Shown: positions 18,690-27,619, counted from the stretch's first letter. The stretch: DNA of 37,090 bases from a bacterium (GCA_021831025.1 JAKBNN010000008.1:1-37090); one strand, 5' to 3'. Notes: generated by a model not told the origin, from the sequence alone. A program made the numbers and translations.

Positions 18690-18939
18690 AAATTAACCTC
18701 CCCTAAAGTAATGCTAAAGATTAAATTATTATTTATTGGTTTATTATATAATAATATAAAATTAACGCAATTATTTTTGTTAATAATTCTGAGGGGAAAT
18801 AATTCGGCGGAAAAATTGAAAATTCTTAAATAGTTTCTAAATCGCCATCGGGGGGGCTTTCCTTCGGTTTTACCTTTCTAAAATATTTGCTTATATTTGA
18901 AGTAAACGGTATATAATACTCCCCTTATTTATTTTTTCA

Positions 18940-19167
18940 TTACATAGCTTGCTTGATTTCTTTCAATTCATAAGAGATAAATTTAGGATCTTTAACCTGC
19001 GCCGATGCGTCTAATAATTCCATGGAAACTACTTTTCCTTGGTCATCATAATCTAAAATCATACCCTCTTTTATTTCATCGCTTTCAGAAATTTTACCGT
19101 CATTAAAAATAAGCGTCAATGTATCGGTTTCATCATCATATATGACTTTCATATTTTTAATCCTCAA
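18940..19167 (-). CDS. DUF2283-like protein
   Basis: MKVIYDDETDTLTLIFNDGKISESDEIKEGMILDYDDQGKVVSMELLDAS. Confidence 0.8.
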   Translation of the reverse strand: MRIKNMKVIYDDETDTLTLIFNDGKISESDEIKEGMILDYDDQGKVVSMELLDASAQVKDPKFISYELKEIKQAM

Positions 19168-19222
19168 CCCAATATTTTTTTATTTTAATAATAAATAAAT
19201 CTGACCCCTTTATTTTGTTTTA

Positions 19223-19477
19223 TTAACGAAGTATTTTTATTAAAACGCCTATAATAATGACCGCTCCCACAAGCATTCCTCCTACCGCCGTAATTATTTG
19301 ATATTTTAGTTTGTATTCAAGTTCCTTTAATGCCTTTTCTAAGTCTGTTTTAGTCGCAATATGGTCGTTTAAAACACGTGCAATTTCTTCCGCCTGAACT
19401 TCTGCTTGTTCATCCGTAAAACCTGCTTTTTTCAGCTTTTTTACGTATGCAAGCGTATCATAAACTATGTTTTCCAT
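19223..19477 (-). CDS. DUF1640-like coiled-coil protein with C-terminal TM
   Basis: YDTLAYVKKLKKAGFTDEQAEVQAEEIARVL...TKTDLEKALKELEYKL + TM; SD AAAGGAGG. Confidence 0.78.
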   Translation of the reverse strand: MENIVYDTLAYVKKLKKAGFTDEQAEVQAEEIARVLNDHIATKTDLEKALKELEYKLKYQIITAVGGMLVGAVIIIGVLIKILR

Positions 19478-19492
19478 GAAAATAACCTCCTT

Positions 19493-19558
19493 TTAATTTT
19501 TGCATATCGTATTCAGACTAACATCCATAAGAGATTCCTCTTTTTTAAATTCAGCCAT
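19493..19558 (-). CDS. Candidate 21-aa small ORF upstream of the DUF1640-like gene
   Basis: ATG at 19558 with SD AAAGGAG; MAEFKKEESLMDVSLNTICKN*, followed by the SD of the next gene. Confidence 0.45.
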   Translation of the reverse strand: MAEFKKEESLMDVSLNTICKN

Positions 19559-19633
19559 ATAATAACATTCTCCTTTAATTATAACATTTTAAGTAAATTT
19601 ATCAAGCCGGCTTAATAATTTAAAGATTAATAT

Positions 19634-19688
19634 ATTGTAGCAAATGGTTGTTACAGAATTATGAAGGTTTTGTTACGTTTATGGTGAA
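19634..19688 (-). promoter_or_regulatory. Pho-box-like array C with -10 (degenerate)
   Basis: TGTTACA/TATGAAG/TGTTACG/TGGTGAA at 19649, 19660, 19671, 19682; minus-strand TACAAT at 19634-19639. Confidence 0.55.
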
Positions 19689-19726
19689 TTTTAAAAAGGG
19701 ATAATATAAGTTTGGAAGGAGGTAAG

Positions 19727-19763
19727 AAAAAAGGGGACAGATTTAAAATCTGCCCCCTTTTTT
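19727..19763. terminator. Bidirectional terminator of the outer-membrane protein gene
   Basis: AAAAAAGGGG-ac-AGATTT-AA-AATCTG-CCCCCTTTTTT. Confidence 0.85.
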
Positions 19764-19781
19764 AATATTGAACCGCAAGGA

Positions 19782-21380
19782 TTAGAAGTTCCAGATAACG
19801 GCGGTTCCGAAAGCCGTAATATCTTTATGCGAGCTATTTGCAAAACCTGTTGTGCCTGCACCAGTATATGAGTCAACACCGGATCCTGTCCATACATATG
19901 CGCCCCATGCCTGCCATGCAAGCGTCTTAGTAAAGTGGTGCGTGAAATTAAGGTCAAATTCGGTTCCTATAGTGTTCCCGTTAAACATGGTGGTCGAGGA
20001 AGTCGCGCCCGGGTAGGTCACGGTCGTTTTTAACCACGCGGCATGAATTAAGGATTCCTGCAAATCGTTCATCCCAGCGAAATGTTCCGTGGCATCTACC
20101 ATAATAACATACCTATTTGCTAAGTTTGTGCCCATTGCTTCCCCTGGAGCAGAGTAAAAAGCACCAAGTCCGGGAGCCGAAAACTCGATCGGCTGCCAGT
20201 TGTTGCCTATGACATCTCCAAAAAGGGTCCTTGTATTCTGAACCATTGAATAATAAGTCATGTCTAAATGTCCCCCAGAAATAGGACCGCCTACGCCAAA
20301 TTTTAAGCCCACGGTCATAGGAGTGGAAGTGTTTAATAACTGGGAACCCGTTAAATAAAGGTCATAGCTATTAATCTTTTCCCTAGAAGGCAGAGTAATA
20401 ATGCTGATGGGCGGCGTAACCAATGTAACTGTGTAAGAGGGGAAGAGCACATCTCCTCTAAAATAATCGAACTCTCCCGCTACATGTGTTCCTTTATTTG
20501 CGTATGTAGCGCTTAACCCGCCATAAGTTATGTTGGCGGAAGGATAATAACCAGTGACGGAGAAGTAAGGATTAGATGAACTGTAAATATAAGTGGGAGG
20601 AATGGCACCAAACTGGTTTAAATGAGCCTCGGTTAACCACGCGCTCCACGAAACATCGTTCATCGGCTTTAAACTCATAACCTCGATTGTCGGAATCGTG
20701 CCGTTCTGAATGTGGGAATAGCCATAAACGGCAGGAGGAACGCCACTAATTGGCCCAGGCGCAATTCCGTTTGCGTATGCGGTTGTTTCATTCCCAAATA
20801 GGGTTCCAGCAAATACTCCTACATTACCCAGCGGAATAAAATCGCCTACGCCGTCAGCATTGGTATTGACCGCAACGCCGAGACCGAACTTGACGGGCAT
20901 ACGTCCGAACATAATTGCGCCGATAGGGGTAATAAACCTGATGTAAGCTTGCCTTAAGCCAAAAGTGTTAAAATCATGGTTAAAACCAAATGGCACAGGA
21001 GTGTAGCCTAACGCCTGCCAGCCGTTTGATCCATAGCCGATACCGGAAGGGTTATAAGCATTGGTAAGGTCAAACTGAGTAAAAACAGCAACAAGCGGCA
21101 TGCCATGCACTAACTTATCATAGCTTATAGAAGCGTTCATTCTCAACCTTTGAAGAAATACTTCAAAAGAATTTGAATTCGGATACGCGCCGGTCGTCGT
21201 AAACACCTGCGCCTGATTCTGCGACCAAAGTGCCCTGCCGATGTACTGCCCGCTCATCGAGAAGCTGACACCCGCTTTGTTCGCCTGCGAAGCGGCAAAA
21301 GACGGTGAAGCCGTTGTTAATGCTAAAAACCCGGCAATTGCAATCGTAAGCAATGCCAGTAATAAAATTTTTCTTTTCAT
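19782..21380 (-). CDS. Outer-membrane beta-barrel / porin-like protein
   Basis: Signal peptide MKRKILLLALLTIAIAGFLALTTASPSFA; alternating beta-strand composition; C-terminal aromatic residue ...AVIWNF. Confidence 0.75.
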   Translation of the reverse strand: MKRKILLLALLTIAIAGFLALTTASPSFAASQANKAGVSFSMSGQYIGRALWSQNQAQVFTTTGAYPNSNSFEVFLQRLRMNASISYDKLVHGMPLVAVFTQFDLTNAYNPSGIGYGSNGWQALGYTPVPFGFNHDFNTFGLRQAYIRFITPIGAIMFGRMPVKFGLGVAVNTNADGVGDFIPLGNVGVFAGTLFGNETTAYANGIAPGPISGVPPAVYGYSHIQNGTIPTIEVMSLKPMNDVSWSAWLTEAHLNQFGAIPPTYIYSSSNPYFSVTGYYPSANITYGGLSATYANKGTHVAGEFDYFRGDVLFPSYTVTLVTPPISIITLPSREKINSYDLYLTGSQLLNTSTPMTVGLKFGVGGPISGGHLDMTYYSMVQNTRTLFGDVIGNNWQPIEFSAPGLGAFYSAPGEAMGTNLANRYVIMVDATEHFAGMNDLQESLIHAAWLKTTVTYPGATSSTTMFNGNTIGTEFDLNFTHHFTKTLAWQAWGAYVWTGSGVDSYTGAGTTGFANSSHKDITAFGTAVIWNF

Positions 21381-21473
21381 CTTTAACCTCCATTATTTAA
21401 GTTAAATTTTTAAAATTCAAAAACTTAAAACACCCACCTAAAGTCATTACTTAAGCAAAACTTGTATTACATA

Positions 21474-21501
21474 ATTATCATATAATCAAATTGCTTGTCA
21501 A
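21474..21501 (-). promoter_or_regulatory. Sigma-70-like promoter for the porin-like gene
   Basis: Minus-strand TTGACA (21501-21496), 16-bp spacer, GATAAT (21479-21474). Confidence 0.65.
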
Positions 21502-21608
21502 GCATAAAATAAATATTTTTAAAAATATTAATTTATTATAAAAGTTAGGTTTATTCTAATATATGAATATGCTTATATACTAATTACAGTATTGCGCCGC
21601 CTCCGTTA

Positions 21609-22637
21609 TTACGCGAACTGGGCTGCGCCGGCATTTAGAACTGCCGCCGGTTTATTATTTTCCGCAGGTATTCCGTCATTCGGCTCCCTATCGTTTAAAA
21701 AACCGTTTATCTTCTTTACCAGCTTAGAATTTATATCGTGTCCGGTCTTTTTTGCCACCACCCTGCCTTTGAGCCTGTAACCCGAAAGATATAAGTCGCC
21801 GATTAAATCCAATACTTTATGCCTTATGAACTCGTCTTTATATCTAAGCCCTTCTTTGTTAAGAACGGAGGTTTCGTCCAGCACTAAAGCATTATCCAAG
21901 CCCCCGCCCAGCGCAAGCCCGTTCTTTTTTAAATATTCGACATCCTTTAAGAAACCGAATGTCCTTGCCTTTGAAATCTCCTTATAAAAGTTAAACCCGT
22001 CAATTTTCAAATCGAAAGAGCCGGAACTTACCAACGGGTGATTAAAGTCCATAATATAAGATATTTCGAAGCCGTTTGCGGGATATACGGCAATGCTTAC
22101 ATCGCCCTCGTTTGCGCTTTTCTCCCCCGCATGCTTTTCCGAATAAATATCCCCGCTCTTTAATATTATCGGTTTAAATACCTCTATATACCTTCTGTTT
22201 GCGTTTAACTCTTTAATTCCGCTTTCGTAAAACGCTTCGTAAAAGACCCTTGCGCTGCCGTCCATAGCCGGAATCTCGTCTCCATAAACCTCTATAACGG
22301 CATTGTCGATACCCGCACCCCATAAAGCCGACATTAAATGTTCGACTGTGGAAACGCACCCTGCGCCGCTTTTGCCGCTTCCAGCCTCTTTACCCGTCCT
22401 TCCTATGCTGGTTCTTAATGTCGTGGAACAGATATTGCCGGGAGCGGCTTTAATTATAACATTCGGCTTTAAGTCCTTTCGTACGAAAGTAATGCCCGAA
22501 CCCGCTTTCGCCGGTTTAACCGCAATGGACGACTCTTTGCCCGTGTGCAAACCGATTCCTTTAAAGAAAAGTATATTGGACACCGTGCATTGAAATTCGC
22601 CTTTTTCTTCTTTTAATACCGCAAATTTTTCCAACAT
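21609..22637 (-). CDS. lpxC: UDP-3-O-acyl-N-acetylglucosamine deacetylase LpxC
   Basis: GIGLHTGKESSIAVKPA; STVEHLMSALWGAGIDNAVIEVYGDEIPAMDGSA; RHKVLDLIGDLYL. Confidence 0.95.
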   Translation of the reverse strand: MLEKFAVLKEEKGEFQCTVSNILFFKGIGLHTGKESSIAVKPAKAGSGITFVRKDLKPNVIIKAAPGNICSTTLRTSIGRTGKEAGSGKSGAGCVSTVEHLMSALWGAGIDNAVIEVYGDEIPAMDGSARVFYEAFYESGIKELNANRRYIEVFKPIILKSGDIYSEKHAGEKSANEGDVSIAVYPANGFEISYIMDFNHPLVSSGSFDLKIDGFNFYKEISKARTFGFLKDVEYLKKNGLALGGGLDNALVLDETSVLNKEGLRYKDEFIRHKVLDLIGDLYLSGYRLKGRVVAKKTGHDINSKLVKKINGFLNDREPNDGIPAENNKPAAVLNAGAAQFA

Positions 22638-22905
22638 GACAGCTTAATTAACCTCGTTATTAACCTCTAAAATCGTTATGAATTACCGCTTCGGCGAAGC
22701 GGGTCGGAATATCTTAATCCCGCCTTTGCCGTAATGGCAATTATTTATAGTTTTTATCTGCAAAAAATGTGCCAATATAGATATAAATGGCTTGAATAGA
22801 TAAAAATTAAGAAAATCAAGCGGTTACATTGCGGCTACAAAACGGGTTTTCTTGCCGCTTTAGTTAAATACGAATTTTTGTTCGCATTATGGTGCGAACT
22901 AAAAT

Positions 22906-23442
22906 TCATGGTTTATAAAACCTTTCTTTTTCGCTGTAAATGCACCCGCAGTATTGCTGGCGGTATAAGCCGTATTCGTAAGACAGTTTCACCCCTTCCT
23001 TGTAGCCCAGCCTAAAGTCTTCATAATAAAAATTCACGCCGTATTTCTTTTGCAAGTTAAAACCGACTTCTTTAATGTAATCGTGTTTTTGATGTTTGCT
23101 GTATAAAAGAGTAGTCGAAAAATGGGTAAATTTGGAGGATTTTGCAAGGGAAGCGGTTTTTTCAAGCCTTTTACTTAAACAGTAATAGCAACGATTTTCT
23201 TCCCTGAATGCGACATTTCTAATAAACTCCTCCATATCGTAATTTTTTTCGTAGATAACCTTAAAATCAACCGTTTTGCTAAATTTTTTTAAGGATTCCT
23301 CTCTTCTTAAGTACTCGCCGCACGGGTGAATGTTAGGGTTATAAAAATATCCGATAACGGTACCAAACCCTTTATTTACAACCGTATAAGGATACATTAA
23401 ACAGGGGGAGCAACAGATATGAAGCAGAAGTTTATTTTCCAT
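22906..23442 (-). CDS. queH: Epoxyqueuosine reductase QueH family (DUF208)
   Basis: LLLHICCSPCLMYPYTVV; FYNPNIHPCGEYLRREESL; CYYC; YRQQYCGCIYSE. Confidence 0.92.
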   Translation of the reverse strand: MENKLLLHICCSPCLMYPYTVVNKGFGTVIGYFYNPNIHPCGEYLRREESLKKFSKTVDFKVIYEKNYDMEEFIRNVAFREENRCYYCLSKRLEKTASLAKSSKFTHFSTTLLYSKHQKHDYIKEVGFNLQKKYGVNFYYEDFRLGYKEGVKLSYEYGLYRQQYCGCIYSEKERFYKP

Positions 23443-23480
23443 TTTTTTGTATAACCTTAAATCACCGTTAGAGCGCCAAG

Positions 23481-23517
23481 AAAAAAGGGGTCTGATTTCA
23501 AATCAGACCCCTTTTTT
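23481..23517. terminator. Bidirectional terminator between ruvB and queH
   Basis: Perfect 18-bp inverted repeat AAAAAAGGGGTCTGATTT-C-AAATCAGACCCCTTTTTT. Confidence 0.88.
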
Positions 23518-23529
23518 CCCTTTTTCCAT

Positions 23530-24612
23530 TTAAAACAAAGAGTCTTCTTTTGTCAGGCCAAAATGCTTGTAGGCAAGTTCCGTGGCAATCCTGCCCTTTT
23601 TTGTCCGCAATATAAACCCGCAAGAAACAAGATAAGGCTCGACTACATCCTCAAGGGTATCTTTTTCGTCGTTCATTGCCTGCGCAATCGTTTCTATTCC
23701 AACCGGTCCGCCGCCAAATTTGTCTATTATCATTCTTAAAAAAAGTTTGTCGTTAGCATCAAGCCCTAATTCATCAATCCCGAGGCTTTCAATGCCGAAT
23801 TTTGCAACGGCTATGTCAACGGCATCTTTTTTTAAATGAACCATATAATCCCTTAGCCGCCTTAAAAGCCTGTTTGCAATCCTCGGCGTTCCCCTTGAAC
23901 GGCGCGCAATTTCAAAAGCGGCCTTATCGTCTATCTTAATGCCGTAAAGGGATGCGCTTCTTATAACAATCCTTACCAGATCGTCCGGTTCATAATATTC
24001 AAGCCTCGAAGAAAACCCGAACCTGTCCCGAAGCGGAGACGGAATAAGCCCCGCCCTTGTGGTCGCGCCGATAAGCGTAAACCTCGGCAGGCTGATTCTT
24101 ATGGATTTTGCCGTTGCACCCTCGCCTATTATAATATCGAGTTTAAAATCCTCCATGGCGGGATAAAGCATCTCGGCAGCGGGCTTCGGCAGCCTGTGTA
24201 TCTCGTCGATAAATATAATATCGCCGTTGCCTGCGGAAGATAAAAGCGCCGCAATATCGCCCGCCTTTTCTATGGACGGCCCCGAAGTTATTTTTATATT
24301 AACCCCGAGTTCATGGGAGATGATACTTGCAAGCGTGGTTTTGCCAAGTCCCGGCGGCCCAAAAAATAAAAGGTGGTCTAAATCGTGATGCCCCAAAATG
24401 GCGCTTCTTTTTTTTGAAGCGTTTATAAAAATTAAAAGATTTTTTTTGAGTTTGGTTTGTCCTATATATTCGTCAAAACTGGCGGGTCTTACAGGGTTGT
24501 CAAATTCGTTACCCTCTTCCTTTAATAAACCTTCCGCTTCACTCCCGTGAAGTTCCTTATTATCGATATTTTTATCGTCTTCATCCGTAAAATCTTTTTT
24601 AAAAGAACTCAT
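23530..24612 (-). CDS. ruvB: Holliday junction branch migration helicase RuvB
   Basis: RPASFDEYIGQTKLKKNL; DHLLFFGPPGLGKTTLA; IIFIDEIHRLPKPAAEMLYPAMEDF. Confidence 0.97.
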   Translation of the reverse strand: MSSFKKDFTDEDDKNIDNKELHGSEAEGLLKEEGNEFDNPVRPASFDEYIGQTKLKKNLLIFINASKKRSAILGHHDLDHLLFFGPPGLGKTTLASIISHELGVNIKITSGPSIEKAGDIAALLSSAGNGDIIFIDEIHRLPKPAAEMLYPAMEDFKLDIIIGEGATAKSIRISLPRFTLIGATTRAGLIPSPLRDRFGFSSRLEYYEPDDLVRIVIRSASLYGIKIDDKAAFEIARRSRGTPRIANRLLRRLRDYMVHLKKDAVDIAVAKFGIESLGIDELGLDANDKLFLRMIIDKFGGGPVGIETIAQAMNDEKDTLEDVVEPYLVSCGFILRTKKGRIATELAYKHFGLTKEDSLF

Positions 24613-24621
24613 ACAGGGTAA

Positions 24622-25434
24622 TTAAATGTTTTTTAACTTTTTTAACGAATATATATATATCAAACACTCCTTTGTCAATCCTTCGGTATCAATATCCGTT
24701 ATTCCGGCGTCTTTTATATTCTTGTAAATTTTGCTTGCAAGATTAAAAGACTCTATTCTTGAATACCCCAACGCCTCTAATGCGTAGGAAGATTCAAGAA
24801 TAATATCCGACGGCTGAATATTACCGGCCTTATTATCAAGATTATTACCGCTATTGCCATTAAATGCCGTTCGCGCTCCACTCATTTTATCCTGAGCATC
24901 CGCTTTTTCCGCCAACCTGTTTGTGAAATCCGCAAAATTTGAATTGTTATCTGCGGCGCCGCGTTCGCCTGCGGCGATGTCCTTGACGTCCTCATAATTA
25001 CAAATATCTTCAGCCTTTATATCGCTGATTAAGGCAGGTTTTTTAAGGATTTTATTTTTAAGCTCCATAATGATGCGTTCGGCTTTAGCTTTGCCTATGC
25101 CTTTAATTTGCGATAGCGCGGATATGTCCTGCGTGGTTAAAATATTTAAAAAGTTATTGGGGTCGATTCCCGAAAGAACTGTTACGGCAAGCTTTGGCCC
25201 GACATCTTTAACTTCCAGAAGAAGACTGAATATTTCTCTTTGCAGGGAGGTATGAAACCCGTAAAGCGTAATACGGTCTTCCCTGACATATGTATAAATG
25301 AAAAAACTCGAATTTTGATTTAAAGGGCCTGCGGCAGGAATAAAAACCTCATATCCGACCCCGTTTGCCTCTAATATTATAGAGGATTTTTCGTTATCCC
25401 TGTAAATTACCCTTCCTTTTAAATAGGCAATCAT
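24622..25434 (-). CDS. ruvA: Holliday junction protein RuvA
   Basis: MIAYLKGRV; EVKDVGPKLAVTVLSGI; IKGIGKAKAERIIMELKNKI; gene order. Confidence 0.95.
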   Translation of the reverse strand: MIAYLKGRVIYRDNEKSSIILEANGVGYEVFIPAAGPLNQNSSFFIYTYVREDRITLYGFHTSLQREIFSLLLEVKDVGPKLAVTVLSGIDPNNFLNILTTQDISALSQIKGIGKAKAERIIMELKNKILKKPALISDIKAEDICNYEDVKDIAAGERGAADNNSNFADFTNRLAEKADAQDKMSGARTAFNGNSGNNLDNKAGNIQPSDIILESSYALEALGYSRIESFNLASKIYKNIKDAGITDIDTEGLTKECLIYIYSLKKLKNI

Positions 25435-25453
25435 TTCTCATTTTTTAAGATTT

Positions 25454-25972
25454 TTATGAATAAATAAAGTTCGACATATCGGTGGCGCAGCAAACCGCTA
25501 TTGCAAGAGCGTCCGATATGTTGCTGTCCATATTATCGTTTAAAAAAGCCTTAATGTTGGAACTTTTAGAAGCGCATATTATATTTAATGCCTCTTTCAT
25601 CTGTTGTTTATTTGCATCCCCATAACCCGCAATACTCTTTTTTACAAACCGCGGCGAATATTCCTTTAATTTTATGTTGAAAACGGATGATAAAAGGCAT
25701 ATAACCCCTCTTGCCTGAGAAAGTTTAATTAAAGAAGCGGGATTTACTCCTGAAAACACAGACTCCAAAGACATTATGCCCGGCGAATATTCCTCCATAA
25801 CCTCTCTTAGTTCCTCGTAAATTTTACCCAAATTTGAAGGAAATTCTTTATTTTTTGCATCTATTAACCCGCAGGATATTAAATTAAAAGTCCTTCCGAA
25901 AGACGGTAAATCCAAAACCGCCCATCCTGTCAGCCTTGAACCCGGGTCAACTCCCAAAATCCTGTAACTCAT
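25454..25972 (-). CDS. ruvC: Crossover junction endodeoxyribonuclease RuvC
   Basis: ILGVDPGSRLTGWAVLD; MSLESVFSGVNPAS; start moved to internal ATG 25972 (MSYRILGVDPG). Confidence 0.92.
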   Translation of the reverse strand: MSYRILGVDPGSRLTGWAVLDLPSFGRTFNLISCGLIDAKNKEFPSNLGKIYEELREVMEEYSPGIMSLESVFSGVNPASLIKLSQARGVICLLSSVFNIKLKEYSPRFVKKSIAGYGDANKQQMKEALNIICASKSSNIKAFLNDNMDSNISDALAIAVCCATDMSNFIYS

Positions 25973-25995
25973 AAAGGAAAAAAATAAAATTAATA

Positions 25996-26080
25996 GATTA
26001 CCGCTTCGCTCTCGCACTTCGTGCTCGTGAAGTTTCAAAGAAACTTTACCGCCGTAGCGGGTTGGAACATATGAAATATG
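25996..26080. repeat. Palindromic repeat element between ruvC and yebC
   Basis: GATTACCGCTTCGCTCTCG shared with 16663-16681; GAAGTTTCAAAGAAACTT hairpin; CCGCCGTAGCGGGTTGGAACATATGAA shared with 36441-36468. Confidence 0.75.
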
Positions 26081-26815
26081 TTAAGCCTCCGCCTCCAGTA
26101 TATCAAAGTTCGCATAAATATTTTGAATACCTTCTATCTCTTCCAGCGCATCCATAAGTTTAACCATCTGGCCTGCCTCTTTTCCTTTAAGCTCGATATT
26201 TGTCTGGGGTATATAAGAAAGTTCGGAAAACTTTTCTTTCATTCCCTTAGACTCGAATGCGGATTTAACGACCTCGAAGTCTTTTATATCCGTATAGACT
26301 AATACCTCGTCATCTTCGGTTTTTATGTCTTCCGCTCCTGCCTCAAGCGCCGCTTCCATAACCGTGTCTTCGGGATAAAGACTTGCTTCGAACCCTATAA
26401 CACCCTTTTTGTTAAACATCCACATAACGCAACCCGATTCTCCAAGGCTTCCGCCGTGTCTCGATAATGCGTGCCTAACCTCTGAAACGGTTCGGTTTCT
26501 ATTATCGGTTAAAGTCTCGATAAGTAAAGCCACCCCCGCCGGACCGTATCCCTCATATATTATTTCCTCGTAAGTATCGCCTTCAAGCTCTCCCGCCCCC
26601 TTTTTCATAGCCCTTTCGATATTATCTTTGGGCATATTGGCGGCTTTGGCTTCCTCGATGGCGAGCCTTAATCTCGGGTTAGTGGACGCATCTTTCCCGC
26701 CTATTCTGGTGCTTGTGATAATCTCGCGGATGATGTTGGTAAAAATCCTGCCTCTCTTTGCGTCCAAAGCCCCTTTTTTTCTTTTAATGGTGCTCCACTT
26801 ACTGTGACCGGACAT
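26081..26815 (-). CDS. yebC: YebC/PmpR family regulatory protein
   Basis: MSGHSKWSTIKRKKGALDAKRGRIFTNIIREI; start at ATG 26815. Confidence 0.95.
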   Translation of the reverse strand: MSGHSKWSTIKRKKGALDAKRGRIFTNIIREIITSTRIGGKDASTNPRLRLAIEEAKAANMPKDNIERAMKKGAGELEGDTYEEIIYEGYGPAGVALLIETLTDNRNRTVSEVRHALSRHGGSLGESGCVMWMFNKKGVIGFEASLYPEDTVMEAALEAGAEDIKTEDDEVLVYTDIKDFEVVKSAFESKGMKEKFSELSYIPQTNIELKGKEAGQMVKLMDALEEIEGIQNIYANFDILEAEA

Positions 26816-26871
26816 AAAAACCCCCAAATAATGAAATAATAAATAAAATCGGCTAAAAAATTATAATGATA

Positions 26872-26957
26872 TGGTGCGAAAGGGGGGACTCGAACCCCCA
26901 TGGGCAAGCCCGCTGGATTCTAAGTCCAGTGCGTATACCAGTTTCGCCACTCTCGCA
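26872..26957 (-). tRNA. tRNA-Leu (TAG)
   Basis: RC TGCGAGAGTGGCGAAACTGGTATACGCACTGGACTTAGAATCCAGCGGGCTTGCCCATGGGGGTTCGAGTCCCCCCTTTCGCACCA; long variable arm, anticodon TAG. Confidence 0.95.
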
Positions 26958-27127
26958 GAATTTATCCTTTAAATTTAATAATTATATCAAAATTAATTAA
27001 AAAGTGAAAATATTTAATGCGTCCCAAATCGGGATTTGGGTGCGAGCAGGGCATAAAAAAGATAAACGGCGGTAGGAGGCGATAAATTGAAAAAGATTTT
27101 AACTTGAATTTAAGGACTGTTTTTAAG

Positions 27128-27204
27128 TGGCGGGGCCGACGGGGATCGAACCCGCGACCTCCGGCGTGACAGGCCGGCGTTCTAACCGTCTGAACTACAG
27201 CCCC
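27128..27204 (-). tRNA. tRNA-Asp (GTC)
   Basis: RC GGGGCTGTAGTTCAGACGGTTAGAACGCCGGCCTGTCACGCCGGAGGTCGCGGGTTCGATCCCCGTCGGCCCCGCCA; anticodon GTC. Confidence 0.95.
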
Positions 27205-27244
27205 GTATAATAAGATATGAATAAAACCACGAGTGTTGAATATA

Positions 27245-27544
27245 TTAATGTATTAGCTTAAGAATAGCAATAACAATTCCGACCGTTACGCCGACCTGAA
27301 CTATAAACAGCCCTGCAAACCACTTTATAAGCCTGATTTCCAGATTATTCATCTTAATATCTATTCTTGCTTCAAGCTCTTTCAAACCGTTAGCCAAATC
27401 CGTCTTAGTAACAATATCGGATAAAAACGCGGACGAAAGTACCTCTACCTGTGCCTCGGCAAAAGCCTTTGCCTGTTTTTCAGGCATACCGGCGGCTATT
27501 AATTTTTCCGCATAAGCCAGCGTGTCAAAAATAATAGCTTCCAT
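27245..27544 (-). CDS. DUF1640-like coiled-coil protein with C-terminal TM (paralog of 19223..19477)
   Basis: FDTLAYAEKLIAAGMPEKQAKAFAEAQVEVL...TKTDLANGLKELEARIDIKMNNLEIRLIKW + TM. Confidence 0.82.
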   Translation of the reverse strand: MEAIIFDTLAYAEKLIAAGMPEKQAKAFAEAQVEVLSSAFLSDIVTKTDLANGLKELEARIDIKMNNLEIRLIKWFAGLFIVQVGVTVGIVIAILKLIH

Positions 27545-27619
27545 AATACCGCTATGATAATTGATTCATAAAGAAAAGTCAAGGAATTAATACTGCGTGT
27601 TTCAGGTATTCCATTGATA

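Noticed and set aside
26701-26907. Minus ORF 26701..26907 and ORFs 27499..27708, 27731..27928
   Set aside because: Overlap tRNA genes or run in an alternate frame over yebC/HU; translations such as RIAQQVRASALQAGGHRFEPCSA are the usual spurious tRNA-derived peptides.
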